Shown: piece by piece, positions 20,995 through 30,709 of the stretch
How positions within the stretch are numbered: position 1 is the first letter of the stretch
Layout: each line of letters opens with the position of its first letter
From: Mycobacterium sp. 852002-10029_SCH5224772
GTDB lineage: Bacteria; Actinomycetota; Actinomycetes; Mycobacteriales; Mycobacteriaceae
Reading direction: 5' to 3'
DNA: 64,000 bases
NCBI RefSeq assembly: GCF_001667315.1
Contig: NZ_LZHT01000075.1
Location: forward strand, 82,702 to 146,701
The notes under the pieces: generated by a model
Seen by the model: only the letters and a program-made list of their open reading frames with translations
Databases searched by the model: none
What the model was told of the DNA's origin: nothing
Position numbers and translations under genes: made by a program

Positions 20995-22836
20995 TCAAGC
21001 CACGTCGCGCACAGCACGCGTCAACGAATCCGCATGCAACTGCTCGAGCCGAACGGCCGGAGCACCGAGGTGGCGGGCCAGCTGCTCGGCCAAGCCCAAC
21101 CGCACATAAGACGTCTCGCAGTCCACGACCACCGCGGCGGCGCCTTCGGCGACCAACCGGGCGGCCGCGGAGCGGGCGCGGCCCAACGGATCCGGTCCGG
21201 CGGTGGCCCGGCCGTCGGTGAGCACCACCACCAGGGAGCGGCGGGCCCGGTCACGCGCCTTCTCCCGGACGATCAGCTCACGCGCGGCCAGCAGGCCCTC
21301 GGCCAGTGGGGTCTTGCCGCCGGTGTCGAACCGGGCCAGTCGGCGGCCGGCGATGTACGCAGAAGAGGTCGGGGGCAACAACAATCGCGCCTCCTGGTGC
21401 CGGAAGGTGATCACGGCGACCTTGTCGCGGCGCTGATAGGCGTCGCGCAACAGCGACAGTGTGGCGCCGCTGACCGCCGCCATCCGGTCCCGCGCGGCCA
21501 TCGAGCCCGAGGCGTCCACGACGAAGATCACCAGGTTGCCTTCGCGCCCCTCGCGTACGGCGCGCCGCACATCGTCAGGCCCGGGACGCAGCGGCCCCGC
21601 CCCGGCCCGCTCGGCGGCCGAAAGCAGGGTGGCGAACAGGTGCAGCCCGTGCCCGCCGCAGCTCGTGTCGTCCCCGTCGGTGGCGGCGATGACGCTGCCG
21701 CTGGCGTTGCGCGCCCGCGACCGCCGCCCCGGCGCGCCTTCCCCGACACCGGGAACCCGCAGCGCTCGGGTGCGGAAGGTTTTCGACGGCGGTGCGCTGG
21801 GCCTCGCCTTCGGTGGCTGCACCGCGGAGGTATCTCCCGAATTCTGTTGCGGCGCATCCTGTTCAGTTCCTGACGATTGACCACCGCCGGGTGGGTCGGG
21901 CTCCGGGTCCGGGTCGGCGCCGGCCCGCGCCAGGGCCTCGTCCAGCTGGTCGCGGTCGATGCCCGGGTCGTCGAAGGGATCGCGGCGGCGCCGATGAGGC
22001 AGCGCCAGCTCGGCGGCCACCCGGATGTCCTGTTCCTCGACGGTGGGCGCGCCACGCCAGGCGGCGTGCGCGACGGCGGTGCGGGCCACCACCAGATCCG
22101 CGCGCATGCCGTCGACGTCGAACGCCGCGCACAACGCCGCGATGCGTCGTAACTCGTTGTCGGGCAACACCACATCGTCGACAAGGGAGCGCGCCGTGGC
22201 GATGCGCCGTGCCAGCTCGGCATCAGCGCCGGCATAACGCTCGGCGAAACCGTCCGGGTCGGCCTCGTAAGCCATCCGTTGCCGGATGACCTGCACCCGC
22301 ACGTCGACGTCGCGTGAGGCGTGCACGTCGACGGTGAGCCCGAACCGGTCCAGCAGCTGCGGACGCAGTTCGCCCTCTTCGGGATTCATCGTGCCGATCA
22401 ACACGAACCGCGCCTCATGCGAATGCGAGATGCCGTCGCGTTCGATGTGCACCCGCCCCATCGCCGCGGCGTCGAGCAGCACATCGACGAGATGATCGTG
22501 CAGCAGGTTGACCTCGTCGACGTAGAGCACTCCGCCGTGCGCGCGGGCCAACAGTCCCGGCGAAAACGCATGCTCGCCGTCGCGCAGCACCCGTTGCAGA
22601 TCCAGTGAACCGATCACCCGGTCTTCGGTTGCCCCGAGCGGCATTTCGACCAGGCCGGAGTCGCTGCCGGTCGCGGCGGACAGCAACGCCGCCAGGCCGC
22701 GCACGGCCGTCGACTTGGCGGTGCCCTTCTCGCCGCGGATGAGCGCGCCGCCGATCTCGGGGCGCACGGCGCACAACAGCAGGGCAAGCCGCAGCTGGTC
22801 GTGCCCGACGATGGCGCTGAACGGGTAGGCCCTCAC
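20995..22836 (-). CDS. Fused ChlI-ChlD-type magnesium/cobalt chelatase (Rv2850c-like)
   Basis: A 613-residue AAA+/VWA fusion. The N-terminal AAA+ domain has [16 protein letters not shown] (Walker A) and [10 protein letters not shown] (Walker B); an acidic Pro-rich linker lies at about 320-400; the C-terminal VWA domain has the [17 protein letters not shown]. Position beside cobO and cobB makes it the likely ATPase partner of a CobN-type cobaltochelatase in aerobic cobalamin synthesis; magnesium insertion into heme precursors is unlikely here. The GTG start at 22836 overlaps the GNAT stop (GTGA). Confidence 0.88.
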   Translation of the reverse strand: MRAYPFSAIVGHDQLRLALLLCAVRPEIGGALIRGEKGTAKSTAVRGLAALLSAATGSDSGLVEMPLGATEDRVIGSLDLQRVLRDGEHAFSPGLLARAHGGVLYVDEVNLLHDHLVDVLLDAAAMGRVHIERDGISHSHEARFVLIGTMNPEEGELRPQLLDRFGLTVDVHASRDVDVRVQVIRQRMAYEADPDGFAERYAGADAELARRIATARSLVDDVVLPDNELRRIAALCAAFDVDGMRADLVVARTAVAHAAWRGAPTVEEQDIRVAAELALPHRRRRDPFDDPGIDRDQLDEALARAGADPDPEPDPPGGGQSSGTEQDAPQQNSGDTSAVQPPKARPSAPPSKTFRTRALRVPGVGEGAPGRRSRARNASGSVIAATDGDDTSCGGHGLHLFATLLSAAERAGAGPLRPGPDDVRRAVREGREGNLVIFVVDASGSMAARDRMAAVSGATLSLLRDAYQRRDKVAVITFRHQEARLLLPPTSSAYIAGRRLARFDTGGKTPLAEGLLAARELIVREKARDRARRSLVVVLTDGRATAGPDPLGRARSAAARLVAEGAAAVVVDCETSYVRLGLAEQLARHLGAPAVRLEQLHADSLTRAVRDVA

Positions 22837-23303
22837 GGCTGGGCCGCCAGACCGGAGCCGGGCCGCAGCATGGGCACGTGCGGGACGCCGTCGTCGAGGA
22901 AATCGTCGCCGTCGCGCACGAATCCGTGCTGGGCGTACATGTCCGCCAAATAGGTCTGCGCGTTGATCCGGCACGGGTAGTCGCCCACCTCGGCCAGGGC
23001 GGCGCGCAGCAGCCGGGTGGTGTGGCCCTGCCCGCGGGCGCTGCGTTTGGTGCACAGCCGCCCGATGCGGAATGCCTTCTCGCCTCCGGCGTGCTCCTCC
23101 ATCAGGCGCAGCGTGCAGATCACCTCGCCGTCGGCGGTTTCCAGCCAGAAGTGCCGGGTTTCGGCGAGCAGGTCACGGCCGTCCAACTCCGGATACGGGA
23201 TCGCCTGTTCGACGACGAACACCTCCACCCTCAGCTTGAGCAGCTCGTAAAGTGTCCGGGCATCAAGGTCTTTGGCCCAGATACGCCGCAGTGCTTCGCT
23301 CAA
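22833..23303 (-). CDS. GNAT acetyltransferase, ElaA-like (Rv2851c-like)
   Basis: A 156-residue N-acyltransferase of the ElaA type: [17 protein letters not shown] near the start, [21 protein letters not shown] for acetyl-CoA binding, and [23 protein letters not shown] at the end. The start is TTG at 23303, forming TTGA with the stop of an 18-codon mini-ORF in the MIRU array, whose GAGGAGG provides the Shine-Dalgarno. Substrate unknown. Confidence 0.85.
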   Translation of the reverse strand: MSEALRRIWAKDLDARTLYELLKLRVEVFVVEQAIPYPELDGRDLLAETRHFWLETADGEVICTLRLMEEHAGGEKAFRIGRLCTKRSARGQGHTTRLLRAALAEVGDYPCRINAQTYLADMYAQHGFVRDGDDFLDDGVPHVPMLRPGSGLAAQP

Positions 23304-23400
23304 TTGCGCCGCTCCTCCTCATCGCTCCGCTCTGCATCGTCGCCGCCGCGTCTCAATTGCGCCGCTCCTCCTCATCGCTCCGCTCTACATCGTCGCCCAA
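23301..23400 (-). repeat. Two tandem MIRU-type units between mqo and the GNAT gene
   Basis: Units begin at 23301 and 23354 (53-base period). The promoter-proximal unit is read through in frame by mqo, whose last residues are [10 protein letters not shown]; the other encodes an 18-codon mini-ORF (minus strand 23356-23300) with [10 protein letters not shown]. Each junction is a TTGA overlap, so mqo, mini-ORF and GNAT could be translated in series. Confidence 0.85.
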
Positions 23401-24873
23401 CCCCAATACTTTCGTCCCCCACGAAAAAACCTCGTCGTAGAGCGCCGGCTCATTCGACAGCGTCGCCCCCAGCGACGGAACCATCTCTTTGAGCGCGGGC
23501 AGCCACGCCTGAAAACGGTTGGCAAAGCACCGTTCCAAGACATCGAGCATGATCGGTACCGCGGTCGACGCCCCCGGCGAGCCGCCGAGCAGGCCCGCGA
23601 TGCTTCCATCGGCAGCCCCCACCACCGCGGTGTCGAAGTCGAGTACCCCGCCTTTGCGTTTGTCGCGCCGGATCACCTGCACGCGCTGGCCGGCCTCCGT
23701 CAACTCCCAGTCGGAACCCACTGCGGTGGGCGCGAATTCGCGCAACACGCGCAGCCGGTCCGGTTCGGAGAGCCTCAGCTGGCCGAGTAGATATTTGACC
23801 AGCGTGAGCTGGGTGGCGCCGACACCGACCAGCGAGGCCAGGTTGTGGGGCTTCACCGAGCGGGGCAGATCGGTAAAGTGCCCGTGTTTCAAGAACTTCG
23901 GTGACCAGCCGGCGTAGGGGCCGAACACCAGCCACGGCTTGCCGTGGACATAGCGCAGGTCCAGATGCAGCGCCCCCAGGGGCGGGGCCCCGGGCGCGGG
24001 CGCCCCGTACACCTTGGCCCGGTGTGCGGCGGTGAGCGCCGGGTTGTCGGCGCGCAGGAACCGGCCGCCGATCGGGAACCCCGCGAAACCCTTGACCTCG
24101 CCGATGCCGGCCTTCTGCAGCAGCGGCAGCGCGCCACCACCGGCACCGACAAACACGAATTTGGCGTCACACCGGCGCTTTTCGCCGTTGTGACGATTGC
24201 GGATTAGCAGCGTCCAGCCGCCGTCGGACCGCCGGTTCAGGTTGCGGACCTCGTGTCCGAACAGGGCCGTCGCGCCGCTGCGCACGCAGAACCCGACCAG
24301 CTGTCGCGACAGCGCACCGAAGTCGACATCGGTGCCGTGGGCCGCCCAGTTCAGCGCGGTCGGCGTGGAGAAGTCGCGTTTGGCGGCCATGAACGGCAAC
24401 CGGCGCGCGAACTCGTCAGCATCCTCGATCAATTCGATCCCGGCGAACAGCGGGTTGGCGGCCAGGGCCTGCCGGCGTCGCCGCAGATACTCGACACCCT
24501 GCGCCCCGCGCACGAAACTCGCGTGCGGGACGCGGGTCACGAAGCGCCGATCGGTCAGGATGCCGTTCTCGACGGCGTAAGCCCAGAACTGGCGGGTCAC
24601 CTGGAACTGCTCATTGACGCGCACCGCTTTGCCGATGTCGATCGAGCCGTCAGCGCGCCGCGGGGTGTAGTTGAGCTCGCACAACGCCGAATGCCCGGTG
24701 CCCGCGTTGTTCCAGGGACTGCTGCTTTCGGCGGCGACGCCATCGAGACGCTCGACGAAGGTCAGCGACCAATCCGGCTGCAGCCGGCGCAGCAACGCAC
24801 CCAGCGTCGCGCTCATGATGCCCGCGCCCACCAGCACGACGTCCGTCCGCATGGCTGTGGCTAGCGATGACAC
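23353..24873 (-). CDS. mqo: Malate:quinone oxidoreductase
   Basis: A membrane-associated FAD enzyme of about 506 residues that oxidises malate to oxaloacetate and reduces menaquinone. The N-terminal dinucleotide motif [33 protein letters not shown] and the C-terminal [12 protein letters not shown] are family hallmarks. GTG 24873 has GGAAGGA upstream; ATG 24852 would remove 7 residues. Its last dozen codons derive from a MIRU unit, a C-terminal tail not expected in other species. The PE_PGRS gene that M. tuberculosis has upstream is absent. Confidence 0.93.
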   Translation of the reverse strand: MSSLATAMRTDVVLVGAGIMSATLGALLRRLQPDWSLTFVERLDGVAAESSSPWNNAGTGHSALCELNYTPRRADGSIDIGKAVRVNEQFQVTRQFWAYAVENGILTDRRFVTRVPHASFVRGAQGVEYLRRRRQALAANPLFAGIELIEDADEFARRLPFMAAKRDFSTPTALNWAAHGTDVDFGALSRQLVGFCVRSGATALFGHEVRNLNRRSDGGWTLLIRNRHNGEKRRCDAKFVFVGAGGGALPLLQKAGIGEVKGFAGFPIGGRFLRADNPALTAAHRAKVYGAPAPGAPPLGALHLDLRYVHGKPWLVFGPYAGWSPKFLKHGHFTDLPRSVKPHNLASLVGVGATQLTLVKYLLGQLRLSEPDRLRVLREFAPTAVGSDWELTEAGQRVQVIRRDKRKGGVLDFDTAVVGAADGSIAGLLGGSPGASTAVPIMLDVLERCFANRFQAWLPALKEMVPSLGATLSNEPALYDEVFSWGTKVLGLGDDVERSDEEERRN

Positions 24874-24984
24874 CGGGTTGCTGGTCCTTCCCTCGACTGG
24901 GCCGATCCCCAGGTTATCCCGAGGCCAAGCGGGCGCGAACGGCGCGCGGCTCCCCGTGCCCAGCAAAAGCTCTAAGCTTGCCTC

Positions 24985-26016
24985 GTGACTGGCTGGGTGC
25001 CCGATGTCCTACCCGGATATTGGCAGCGCACCGTCGCGTTGGGCTCCGATCCCGCCGGCGAGGGCGACATCGTCGCGACGCTGATCCGGCGCGGGGCCGA
25101 ACCGGCACCGGACGGCGGCCAGCCGCGTCCAGCCGGGCGGGCGGTGCTGGCGGTCCACGGCTACACCGATTACTTCTTTCACACCGAGCTGGCCGATCAC
25201 TTCGCCGCCCGCGGCTTCGCCTTTTACGCGCTGGACCTTCACAAGTGCGGCCGGTCGCGGCGTGACGGCCAAACCCCGCACTTCATCACCGACCTCGCCA
25301 ACTACGACACCGAACTCGAGCACGCCCTGGGCATCGTGAGCTCGCAGGCCCGCACGGTGCTGGTGTACGGGCATTCCCTGGGTGGGCTCATCGTGTCGTT
25401 GTGGCTGGATCGGTTGCGCCGCCGCAACCCAGCCGCGCACGCCAACATTGGCGGGCTGGTGCTCAACAGCCCGTTCCTGGAGCTGCCCGGCCCGGCCGTT
25501 CTGCGGCATTCCGCGACCGTGGCGGTGATCGCGGGCCTGTCCCGGGTGCGGTCCAAGGGCGTGGCCCGGCCACCCGTTGAGGGCGGCTACGGCACCACGT
25601 TGCACCGCGACTACGACGGGCAATTCGACTACAACCTGCAGTGGAAACCCGTGGGCGGCTTCCCGATCACCTTCGGCTGGCTGCACGCCATCCGGCGCGG
25701 CCAGGCCCGGTTGCACCGCGGCCTCGACGTCGGCGTGCCGAATCTGATCCTGCGGTCGGACCACAGCGTGCAGGAGACCGCGGATCCGGCGTCGATGCGG
25801 TGCGGCGACGCCGTTCTCGACGTCACCCAGATCGCCAGGTGGGCAGGCTGTGTCGGCAACCGCAGCAGCATCGTCCCGGTGGTCGATGCCAAACACGACG
25901 TGTTCTTGTCGCTGGACCGCCCGCGCGACGCCGCCTATCGGGAACTGGATCTCTGGCTGGACGAGTACCTGCCCACCAACAACAACGACACCTCGCCGTC
26001 GTTGGGAAAGGGGTGA
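24985..26016 (+). CDS. Alpha/beta hydrolase (Rv2854-like, monoacylglycerol-lipase type)
   Basis: A 343-residue hydrolase with GTG start at 24985. [13 protein letters not shown] forms the oxyanion segment, [11 protein letters not shown] is the nucleophile elbow, and DAKHDVFLS supplies the His. Sequence style ([16 protein letters not shown]) resembles lysophospholipase or monoacylglycerol lipase. No signal peptide. It is followed after 4 bases by mtr on the same strand, the order seen in M. tuberculosis. Substrate unknown. Confidence 0.85.
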   Translation: MTGWVPDVLPGYWQRTVALGSDPAGEGDIVATLIRRGAEPAPDGGQPRPAGRAVLAVHGYTDYFFHTELADHFAARGFAFYALDLHKCGRSRRDGQTPHFITDLANYDTELEHALGIVSSQARTVLVYGHSLGGLIVSLWLDRLRRRNPAAHANIGGLVLNSPFLELPGPAVLRHSATVAVIAGLSRVRSKGVARPPVEGGYGTTLHRDYDGQFDYNLQWKPVGGFPITFGWLHAIRRGQARLHRGLDVGVPNLILRSDHSVQETADPASMRCGDAVLDVTQIARWAGCVGNRSSIVPVVDAKHDVFLSLDRPRDAAYRELDLWLDEYLPTNNNDTSPSLGKG

Positions 26017-26020
26017 CGGG

Positions 26021-27442
26021 GTGGAGACCTACGACGTCGCAATCATCGGAACCGGTTCGGGCAACACCATTCTCGACGACCGCTTTGACGACAAGCGGGT
26101 GGCGATCTGCGAGCAGGGCACCTTCGGGGGCACGTGCCTGAACGTCGGGTGCATCCCGACCAAGATGTTCGTCTATGCCGCCGAGGTCGCCCAGACCATC
26201 CGGGAGGCGGCGCGTTACGGCGTCGACGCGCGCATCGAGCGGATCCGCTGGGACGACATGGTCTCGCGCGTCTTCGGCCGCATCGATCCGATCGGGGTCA
26301 GCGGTGAGGACTACCGAAATTCCGCGCCCAATATCGATGTGTACAAACAGCACACCCGGTTCGGTCCCGTCCAGGCCGACGGGCGCTACCTGTTGCGCAC
26401 CGATGCCGGCGACGAGTTCACCGCCGACCAGGTGGTGATCGCGGCCGGGGCGCGGGCCGTGGTTCCCCCGGCGATCCTCGAGTCGGGTGCGACCTACCAC
26501 ACCAGCGACACGATCATGCGAATCCCCGAACTGCCGGAGCATTTGGTGATCGTCGGAGGCGGCTTCGTAGCCGCCGAATTCGCCCACATCTTCTCCTGTT
26601 TGGGCTCGCGGGTCACAATGGTGGTCCGGGGCTCGATCCTGCTGCGGCATTGCGACGACGTCCTCTGCGAACGCTTCACCCGCATCGCGGCGAACAAATG
26701 GGAGCTGCACACCCACCGCAACGTCGTGGGCGTCACCGACCGCGGCTCGGGCGTCGCGCTGCGCCTCGACGACGGTCGCACCGTGAACGCCGACGCGCTG
26801 CTGGTGGCGACCGGCCGCGTGCCCAACGGCGATCTGCTCGACGCCGAACAGGCCGGCGTCACCGTCGAGGACGGCCGCGTCGTCGTCGACGAATACCAGC
26901 GGACCACCGCCCCCGGCGTTTTCGCACTCGGCGACGTCTCGTCGCCGTATCAGCTCAAGCACGTCGCCAACCACGAGGCGCGCGTCGTGCGACACAATCT
27001 GCTCCGCGACTGGGACGACACCGAAGCGATGGCCGTCACCGACCATCGCTACGTGCCGTCCGCGGTGTTCACCGATCCCCAGATATCCTGCGTCGGTCTG
27101 ACCGAAAACCAGGCCATCGCACAGGGTTTCAAGATTTCGGTGAAGATCCAGGACTACGGCGACGTCGCATACGGCTGGGCGTCGGAGGACACCACCGGGA
27201 TCGTCAAGCTCATCGCCGAGCGCGGCACCGGGCGCCTGCTGGGCGCGCACATCATGGGTCATCAGGCCTCGTCGATCATCCAGCCGTTGATCCAGGCGAT
27301 GAGCTTCGGGCTGACCGCCCCGCAGATGGCCCGCGGGCAGTACTGGATCCATCCCGCGCTGCCCGAGGTGGTGGAGAACGCGCTACTGGGCCTGCACCGA
27401 CCTCAGCGGCGGCGCGGGCGGGCGACCGGTTTGTCGTCCTGA
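26021..27442 (+). CDS. mtr: Mycothione reductase
   Basis: A 473-residue FAD disulfide reductase that keeps mycothiol reduced using NADPH. Redox-active cysteines are in GGTCLNVGCIPTKM, the NADPH-binding fold is VIVGGGFVAAEFAHI, and the C-terminal interface domain has HPALPEVVENALLGL with the catalytic His. The GTG at 26021 gives the family N-terminus. About 14 residues at the end (Arg-rich) extend past the usual length of 459. The 3' end overlaps the convergent Fur gene by 40 bases; this is the left border of the hydrogenase island. Confidence 0.94.
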   Translation: METYDVAIIGTGSGNTILDDRFDDKRVAICEQGTFGGTCLNVGCIPTKMFVYAAEVAQTIREAARYGVDARIERIRWDDMVSRVFGRIDPIGVSGEDYRNSAPNIDVYKQHTRFGPVQADGRYLLRTDAGDEFTADQVVIAAGARAVVPPAILESGATYHTSDTIMRIPELPEHLVIVGGGFVAAEFAHIFSCLGSRVTMVVRGSILLRHCDDVLCERFTRIAANKWELHTHRNVVGVTDRGSGVALRLDDGRTVNADALLVATGRVPNGDLLDAEQAGVTVEDGRVVVDEYQRTTAPGVFALGDVSSPYQLKHVANHEARVVRHNLLRDWDDTEAMAVTDHRYVPSAVFTDPQISCVGLTENQAIAQGFKISVKIQDYGDVAYGWASEDTTGIVKLIAERGTGRLLGAHIMGHQASSIIQPLIQAMSFGLTAPQMARGQYWIHPALPEVVENALLGLHRPQRRRGRATGLSS

Positions 27443-27894
27443 CACTGGGGACACAGGCCGTGCAGCGTCAGCCCGGCCGCCTCCGACAGCGCGAAAGAAC
27501 TGCCCGCGATCGCATGCTCGAGCGCCAGGCTCAGCCGGCGGGCGGGCACCTCGATGATCGTGCCGCAGTTCGTACATACCGCGTGGTGGTGCGGTGCGGT
27601 GGCCAGCCCGTAGGTGGTGACGCCGCCGTCGAGGGTCAGCGCGTGCAGCACCCCCTGATCGACCAGGGTGGTCACGGTGCGGTAGACGGTGGCGACGTCG
27701 GGCGCCTGGGCTCCCGGGGGCAGGCACTCACGCATCCGCTTGTCGATCTCGGCCACCGACAGGTGTCCGTTGACCGGTTCGAGCACCGCCAGCACCTGGA
27801 TCCGTGACGCCATCCGCCGCAGCCCGCGGGCGCGCAGCAGATCGCCGATCCTCTCGGTGACCGACGGATCCAACAGTGGCGGCTTGGGCGTCAC
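27403..27894 (-). CDS. Fur-family metal regulator, probably nickel-responsive
   Basis: A 163-residue Fur-family repressor: winged helix at about 20-85 (VATVYRTVTTLVDQGVL recognition helix), then the dimerisation domain with PHHHAVCTNCG (Cys107, Cys110) and LCPQC (Cys148, Cys151), giving the structural Zn site. It is divergent from nicT and heads the hydrogenase island, so regulation of nickel import and hydrogenase is a reasonable inference (Nur-like), but Fur or Zur specificity cannot be excluded from sequence. I recall no Fur gene at this place in M. tuberculosis. Confidence 0.88.
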   Translation of the reverse strand: MTPKPPLLDPSVTERIGDLLRARGLRRMASRIQVLAVLEPVNGHLSVAEIDKRMRECLPPGAQAPDVATVYRTVTTLVDQGVLHALTLDGGVTTYGLATAPHHHAVCTNCGTIIEVPARRLSLALEHAIAGSSFALSEAAGLTLHGLCPQCQDDKPVARPRRR

Positions 27895-27969
27895 CGCTTC
27901 AGTGTCACGCCGCGGCGCCGGGATCGCCAGCTTTCGCCCCGATCAAGGCTCCACGATTCTGCGACTCAC

Positions 27970-27984
27970 TTGCATCTGGTGCGA
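27970..27984. promoter_or_regulatory. Possible Fur/Nur-type operator between the regulator and nicT
   Basis: TTGCATCTGGTGCGA contains the near-palindrome TTGCA-N5-TGCGA (one mismatch between arms). It lies in the 158-base divergent region, about 70 bases before the nicT start. Streptomyces Nur sites use TTGCAA-like halves with a 5-base gap; the spacing here is different, so this is a weak candidate. Confidence 0.25.
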
Positions 27985-28052
27985 CACGGAACTTACAGTC
28001 GTGCCGGTTGTTGCCTGCCCGATACCGCAAGGACGCCCCGGAAGGACCCCCC

Positions 28053-29192
28053 GTGGCCAGCACCGAGATCGACTGGCGGCCGTCATGGGCGACCAGGCTT
28101 CTCGGCGCCCTGGAGCCGGCGGAGTGGTGGCGCTCGGCCTCGATGCTGGCCGTCATCGTCGCGCTGCACCTGCTCGGCTGGGTCACCCTGGTTTTCGTCG
28201 TGGCACCGGCCCAATACAGCTTGGGCGGCAAGGCTTTTGGTGTCGGCATCGGATTGACGGCCTATGCCTTGGGCATGCGGCATGCCTTTGACGCCGACCA
28301 CATCGCCGCCATCGACAACACCACCCGCAAGCTGATGAACTCTCGTCAGCGCCCGCTGGCCGTCGGCTTCTTCTTCTCGCTGGGCCACTCCACGGTGGTC
28401 TTCGGGTTGGCGCTGCTGCTGGCGTGCGGGGTGAAAACGGTCGTCGGGCCGATCAGAGACGACTCCTCGGCGCTGCACCACTACACGGGGTTGATCGGCA
28501 CCAGCGTCTCCGGCGTCTTCCTGTATGCGATCGCGCTTCTCAACGTCATCGTCCTGGTCGGCATCCTGCGCGTGTTCGCCCGGATACGGCGGGGCGAATA
28601 CGACCCCGAGACCGACGGGGCCGAACTGGAGCGGCAATTGCAAAGCCGCGGACTGATGAACCGGTTGCTCGGCCGCCTCACCAAGTCGATCACCAAGTCC
28701 TGGCATTGCTATCCGGTCGGGTTGTTGTTCGGCCTGGGTTTCGACACCGCCACCGAGATCGCGCTCCTGGTGCTGGCCGGCACCAGCGCCGCCGCCGGGC
28801 TGCCGTGGTACGCCATCATGTGCCTGCCGGTGCTGTTCACCGCCGGCATGTGCCTGCTGGACACCATCGACGGCTCGTTCATGAACTTCGCCTACGGCTG
28901 GGCCTTTTCCAATCCGGTGCGCAAGATCTACTACAACATCATCATCACCGCGCTGTCGGTGGCGGTCGCCCTGCTCATCGGCAGCGTCGAGCTCCTCGTC
29001 CTGTTCGCCGACCAATTCGGTTGGCGGGGCGCGTTCTGGAACTGGGTCGGCGGGCTTGACCTCAACGCCGTCGGCTACGTCGTCGTCGGCATGTTCGTCG
29101 TCACGTGGGCGGTGGCCCTGCTCGTCTGGCGCTACGGCCGCATCGAGGAGAAGTGGGGCCCCGGTGATCTCGGAGCCGAAACCCTGACCTAA
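28053..29192 (+). CDS. nicT: NiCoT-family nickel/cobalt permease NicT
   Basis: A 379-residue, eight-helix inner-membrane permease. The signature HAFDADHIAAID begins at His77 in helix 2; further NiCoT motifs are FSLGHSTVV, LGFDTATEI and DTIDGSFMNFAYGWAF. The start GTG at 28053 has GGAAGGA 7 bases upstream. It delivers Ni2+ for the hydrogenase active site encoded downstream. In M. tuberculosis the gene persists next to mtr without a hydrogenase. A CCGAAA/TTTCGG stem (29203-29220) follows it. Confidence 0.95.
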   Translation: MASTEIDWRPSWATRLLGALEPAEWWRSASMLAVIVALHLLGWVTLVFVVAPAQYSLGGKAFGVGIGLTAYALGMRHAFDADHIAAIDNTTRKLMNSRQRPLAVGFFFSLGHSTVVFGLALLLACGVKTVVGPIRDDSSALHHYTGLIGTSVSGVFLYAIALLNVIVLVGILRVFARIRRGEYDPETDGAELERQLQSRGLMNRLLGRLTKSITKSWHCYPVGLLFGLGFDTATEIALLVLAGTSAAAGLPWYAIMCLPVLFTAGMCLLDTIDGSFMNFAYGWAFSNPVRKIYYNIIITALSVAVALLIGSVELLVLFADQFGWRGAFWNWVGGLDLNAVGYVVVGMFVVTWAVALLVWRYGRIEEKWGPGDLGAETLT

Positions 29193-29202
29193 GCCAGGCT
29201 CA

Positions 29203-29220
29203 CCGAAATCCGTCTTTCGG
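29203..29220. terminator. Small hairpin between nicT and hypA
   Basis: CCGAAA and TTTCGG pair perfectly around a 6-base loop, 10 bases after the nicT stop. The stem is short and no U-run follows; it may be a weak terminator or only a processing site, leaving nicT partly linked to hypA. Confidence 0.3.
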
Positions 29221-29294
29221 GTGTAGAACAGTGCTCATGGGCTCCTTCGGTTCAGCCCAGCCGTCGGACGGACCCCGGACACCGGTGATCCGCG

Positions 29295-29630
29295 GTGCAT
29301 GAGCTGTCACTGTGCGAAGCGATCGCCGGCGTGATCAGGGATCACGCCGACGGCCGGCACGTCGACGTGGTGCGCGTGCGGGTCGGCGCGCTTCGCCAGG
29401 TGGTGCCGGAGTCGTTGTCCTTCTGCTGGACGCTCGTGCGGGACGCCGAGGACATGCCGGACGCCGAACTGGAACTCGAATGCGTCAGCGCCGAAGTGAC
29501 ATGCCGGGCCTGCGGCCGGCAATCGGAGATCATCTCGCCGTGGTCGATCTGGTGTCCGCGGTGCGACAGTTCCGACGTCGAGGTGCTGCGCGGCAACGAA
29601 TTCTTGGTGACGTCGATGGATGTCTCGTGA
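29295..29630 (+). CDS. hypA: Hydrogenase nickel incorporation protein HypA
   Basis: A 111-residue nickel chaperone. The GTG start gives the obligatory N-terminus M-H-E-L-S, where His2 binds Ni. The zinc site has two CxxC pairs, CRAC near residue 70 and CPRC near residue 87. It passes nickel from HypB to the large subunit after the Fe(CN)2CO unit is in place. hypB follows after 42 bases. Confidence 0.95.
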   Translation: MHELSLCEAIAGVIRDHADGRHVDVVRVRVGALRQVVPESLSFCWTLVRDAEDMPDAELELECVSAEVTCRACGRQSEIISPWSIWCPRCDSSDVEVLRGNEFLVTSMDVS

Positions 29631-29672
29631 CAAGGGGGGCGTCGTGAGGCGTCACGTCGAAAGGTGTTGAAC

Positions 29673-30440
29673 ATGGGTAGATTCCATCGGCACGACGACG
29701 GGACCGTGCACACCCATGAACACAGCGAACTGCCCCACGACCACGGCGATCACAGCCGCTACCGGACCGGCGGCCAGCGCATCGACGTGCTGGAGGCGAT
29801 CTTCGCCGAGAACGACCTGCTCGCCGACGCCAACCGGGCGGCGTTCGAGAACAGCGGGGTCCGGGCCCTCAACCTGATGAGCTCTCCCGGTTCGGGCAAG
29901 ACCACCGTCTTGCAGGCGACGCTCGACGAGCTCGCCGGCGAGCTCGCGATCGGGGTGATCGAGGGAGATATCGCCACCGATCTGGACGCTGCCAAGCTCA
30001 CCGGCCGCGGCGCCCAGGTCTCACTGCTCAATACCAGCAACGGATTTGGCGGCGAATGCCATCTCGACGCGCCGATGATCAACCGCGCACTGGCGGGCCT
30101 CGACCTCGCCGTTCTGGACCTGGTGGTCATCGAGAACGTCGGCAATCTCGTCTGCCCGGCCGAGTTCGACGTCGGCGAGCACGCCAAAGCCATGGTCTAT
30201 TCGGTGACCGAGGGCGAGGACAAGCCGCTGAAGTATCCGGTGATGTTCCGGTCGGTCGACGTGGTGCTGCTCAACAAAATCGACCTGATTCCCCATCTCG
30301 ACGTGGACGTCGACGCGTACATCACCCACGTCCGCAAAGTCAATGCGGCAGCGACGATCCTGCCCGTCAGCGCGCGCACCGGTGACGGCATGGGCGCCTG
30401 GTTCGGCTGGCTGCGCCGCTTCGCCACAGCGGGCGCCTGA
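29673..30440 (+). CDS. hypB: Hydrogenase nickel incorporation GTPase HypB
   Basis: A 255-residue SIMIBI GTPase. Residues 5-27 hold eight histidines with Asp/Glu, a nickel-storage tail; the P-loop PGSGKTT is at 72-78, followed by ENVGNLVCPAEFDVGE (metal-site Cys) and NKIDL. ATG 29673 with GAAAGG upstream is preferred. It delivers nickel together with HypA. A perfect hairpin lies 37 bases after its stop. Confidence 0.96.
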   Translation: MGRFHRHDDGTVHTHEHSELPHDHGDHSRYRTGGQRIDVLEAIFAENDLLADANRAAFENSGVRALNLMSSPGSGKTTVLQATLDELAGELAIGVIEGDIATDLDAAKLTGRGAQVSLLNTSNGFGGECHLDAPMINRALAGLDLAVLDLVVIENVGNLVCPAEFDVGEHAKAMVYSVTEGEDKPLKYPVMFRSVDVVLLNKIDLIPHLDVDVDAYITHVRKVNAAATILPVSARTGDGMGAWFGWLRRFATAGA

Positions 30441-30476
30441 CCGGGCGCGTCGGAACCGATTCCCCGGCCACGCGCT

Positions 30477-30495
30477 CCTGCGAAGCATTCGCAGG
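30477..30495 (+). terminator. Strong hairpin after hypB
   Basis: CCTGCGAA and TTCGCAGG pair perfectly over 8 bases around a GCA loop, then AAAAC follows. There is no U-run, as is usual in mycobacterial terminators. It could separate hypAB from the hydrogenase structural genes, or act as an attenuator or mRNA stabiliser of the hydrogenase leader. Confidence 0.55.
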
Positions 30496-30510
30496 AAAAC
30501 GGAGGTCTTG

Positions 30511-30582
30511 ATGGACGGCCCGAACTGCCGAAAGACCCAGACGCCCAAGTCTTTTCGGTGTCATACCACACGTGACTACTAA
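30511..30582 (+). CDS. Possible 23-residue leader peptide upstream of hhyS
   Basis: ATG 30511 is preceded by CGGAGG at a 5-base spacing, one of the best Shine-Dalgarno sites in the neighbourhood, and reads 23 codons to TAA. The peptide is basic with two Cys and one His (NCRKTQ, RCHTTRD), not hydrophobic. It lies just after the hairpin and ends 17 bases before a TTGACA. It may be a leader ORF or chance; conservation would decide. Confidence 0.3.
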   Translation: MDGPNCRKTQTPKSFRCHTTRDY

Positions 30583-30599
30583 TCGGTAATGTCGAACCG

Positions 30600-30628
30600 T
30601 TGACAACGCCCGATAGCGGGAGTAGACC
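30600..30628 (+). promoter_or_regulatory. Candidate promoter of the hydrogenase operon
   Basis: TTGACA (30600-30605) is followed after exactly 17 bases by TAGACC (30623-30628), a fair SigA-type -35/-10 pair, placed about 80 bases before the hhyS start. Group 1h enzymes are usually induced by carbon starvation or hypoxia, so another factor may be needed; none of its sites is recognised. Confidence 0.4.
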
Positions 30629-30709
30629 CAAAAAATAGCGCTGCGCAAGTGGGCCGACGGTCGACTCCGGCGGCGCAGGAGCCCCAGCCCGGCTCCGGAA
30701 AGCTGCAGC

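Noticed and set aside
29237..29302. 21-residue ORF just before hypA, ending across its start codon
   Set aside because: No Shine-Dalgarno and no recognisable composition; probably chance, although the overlap with the hypA start is noted.
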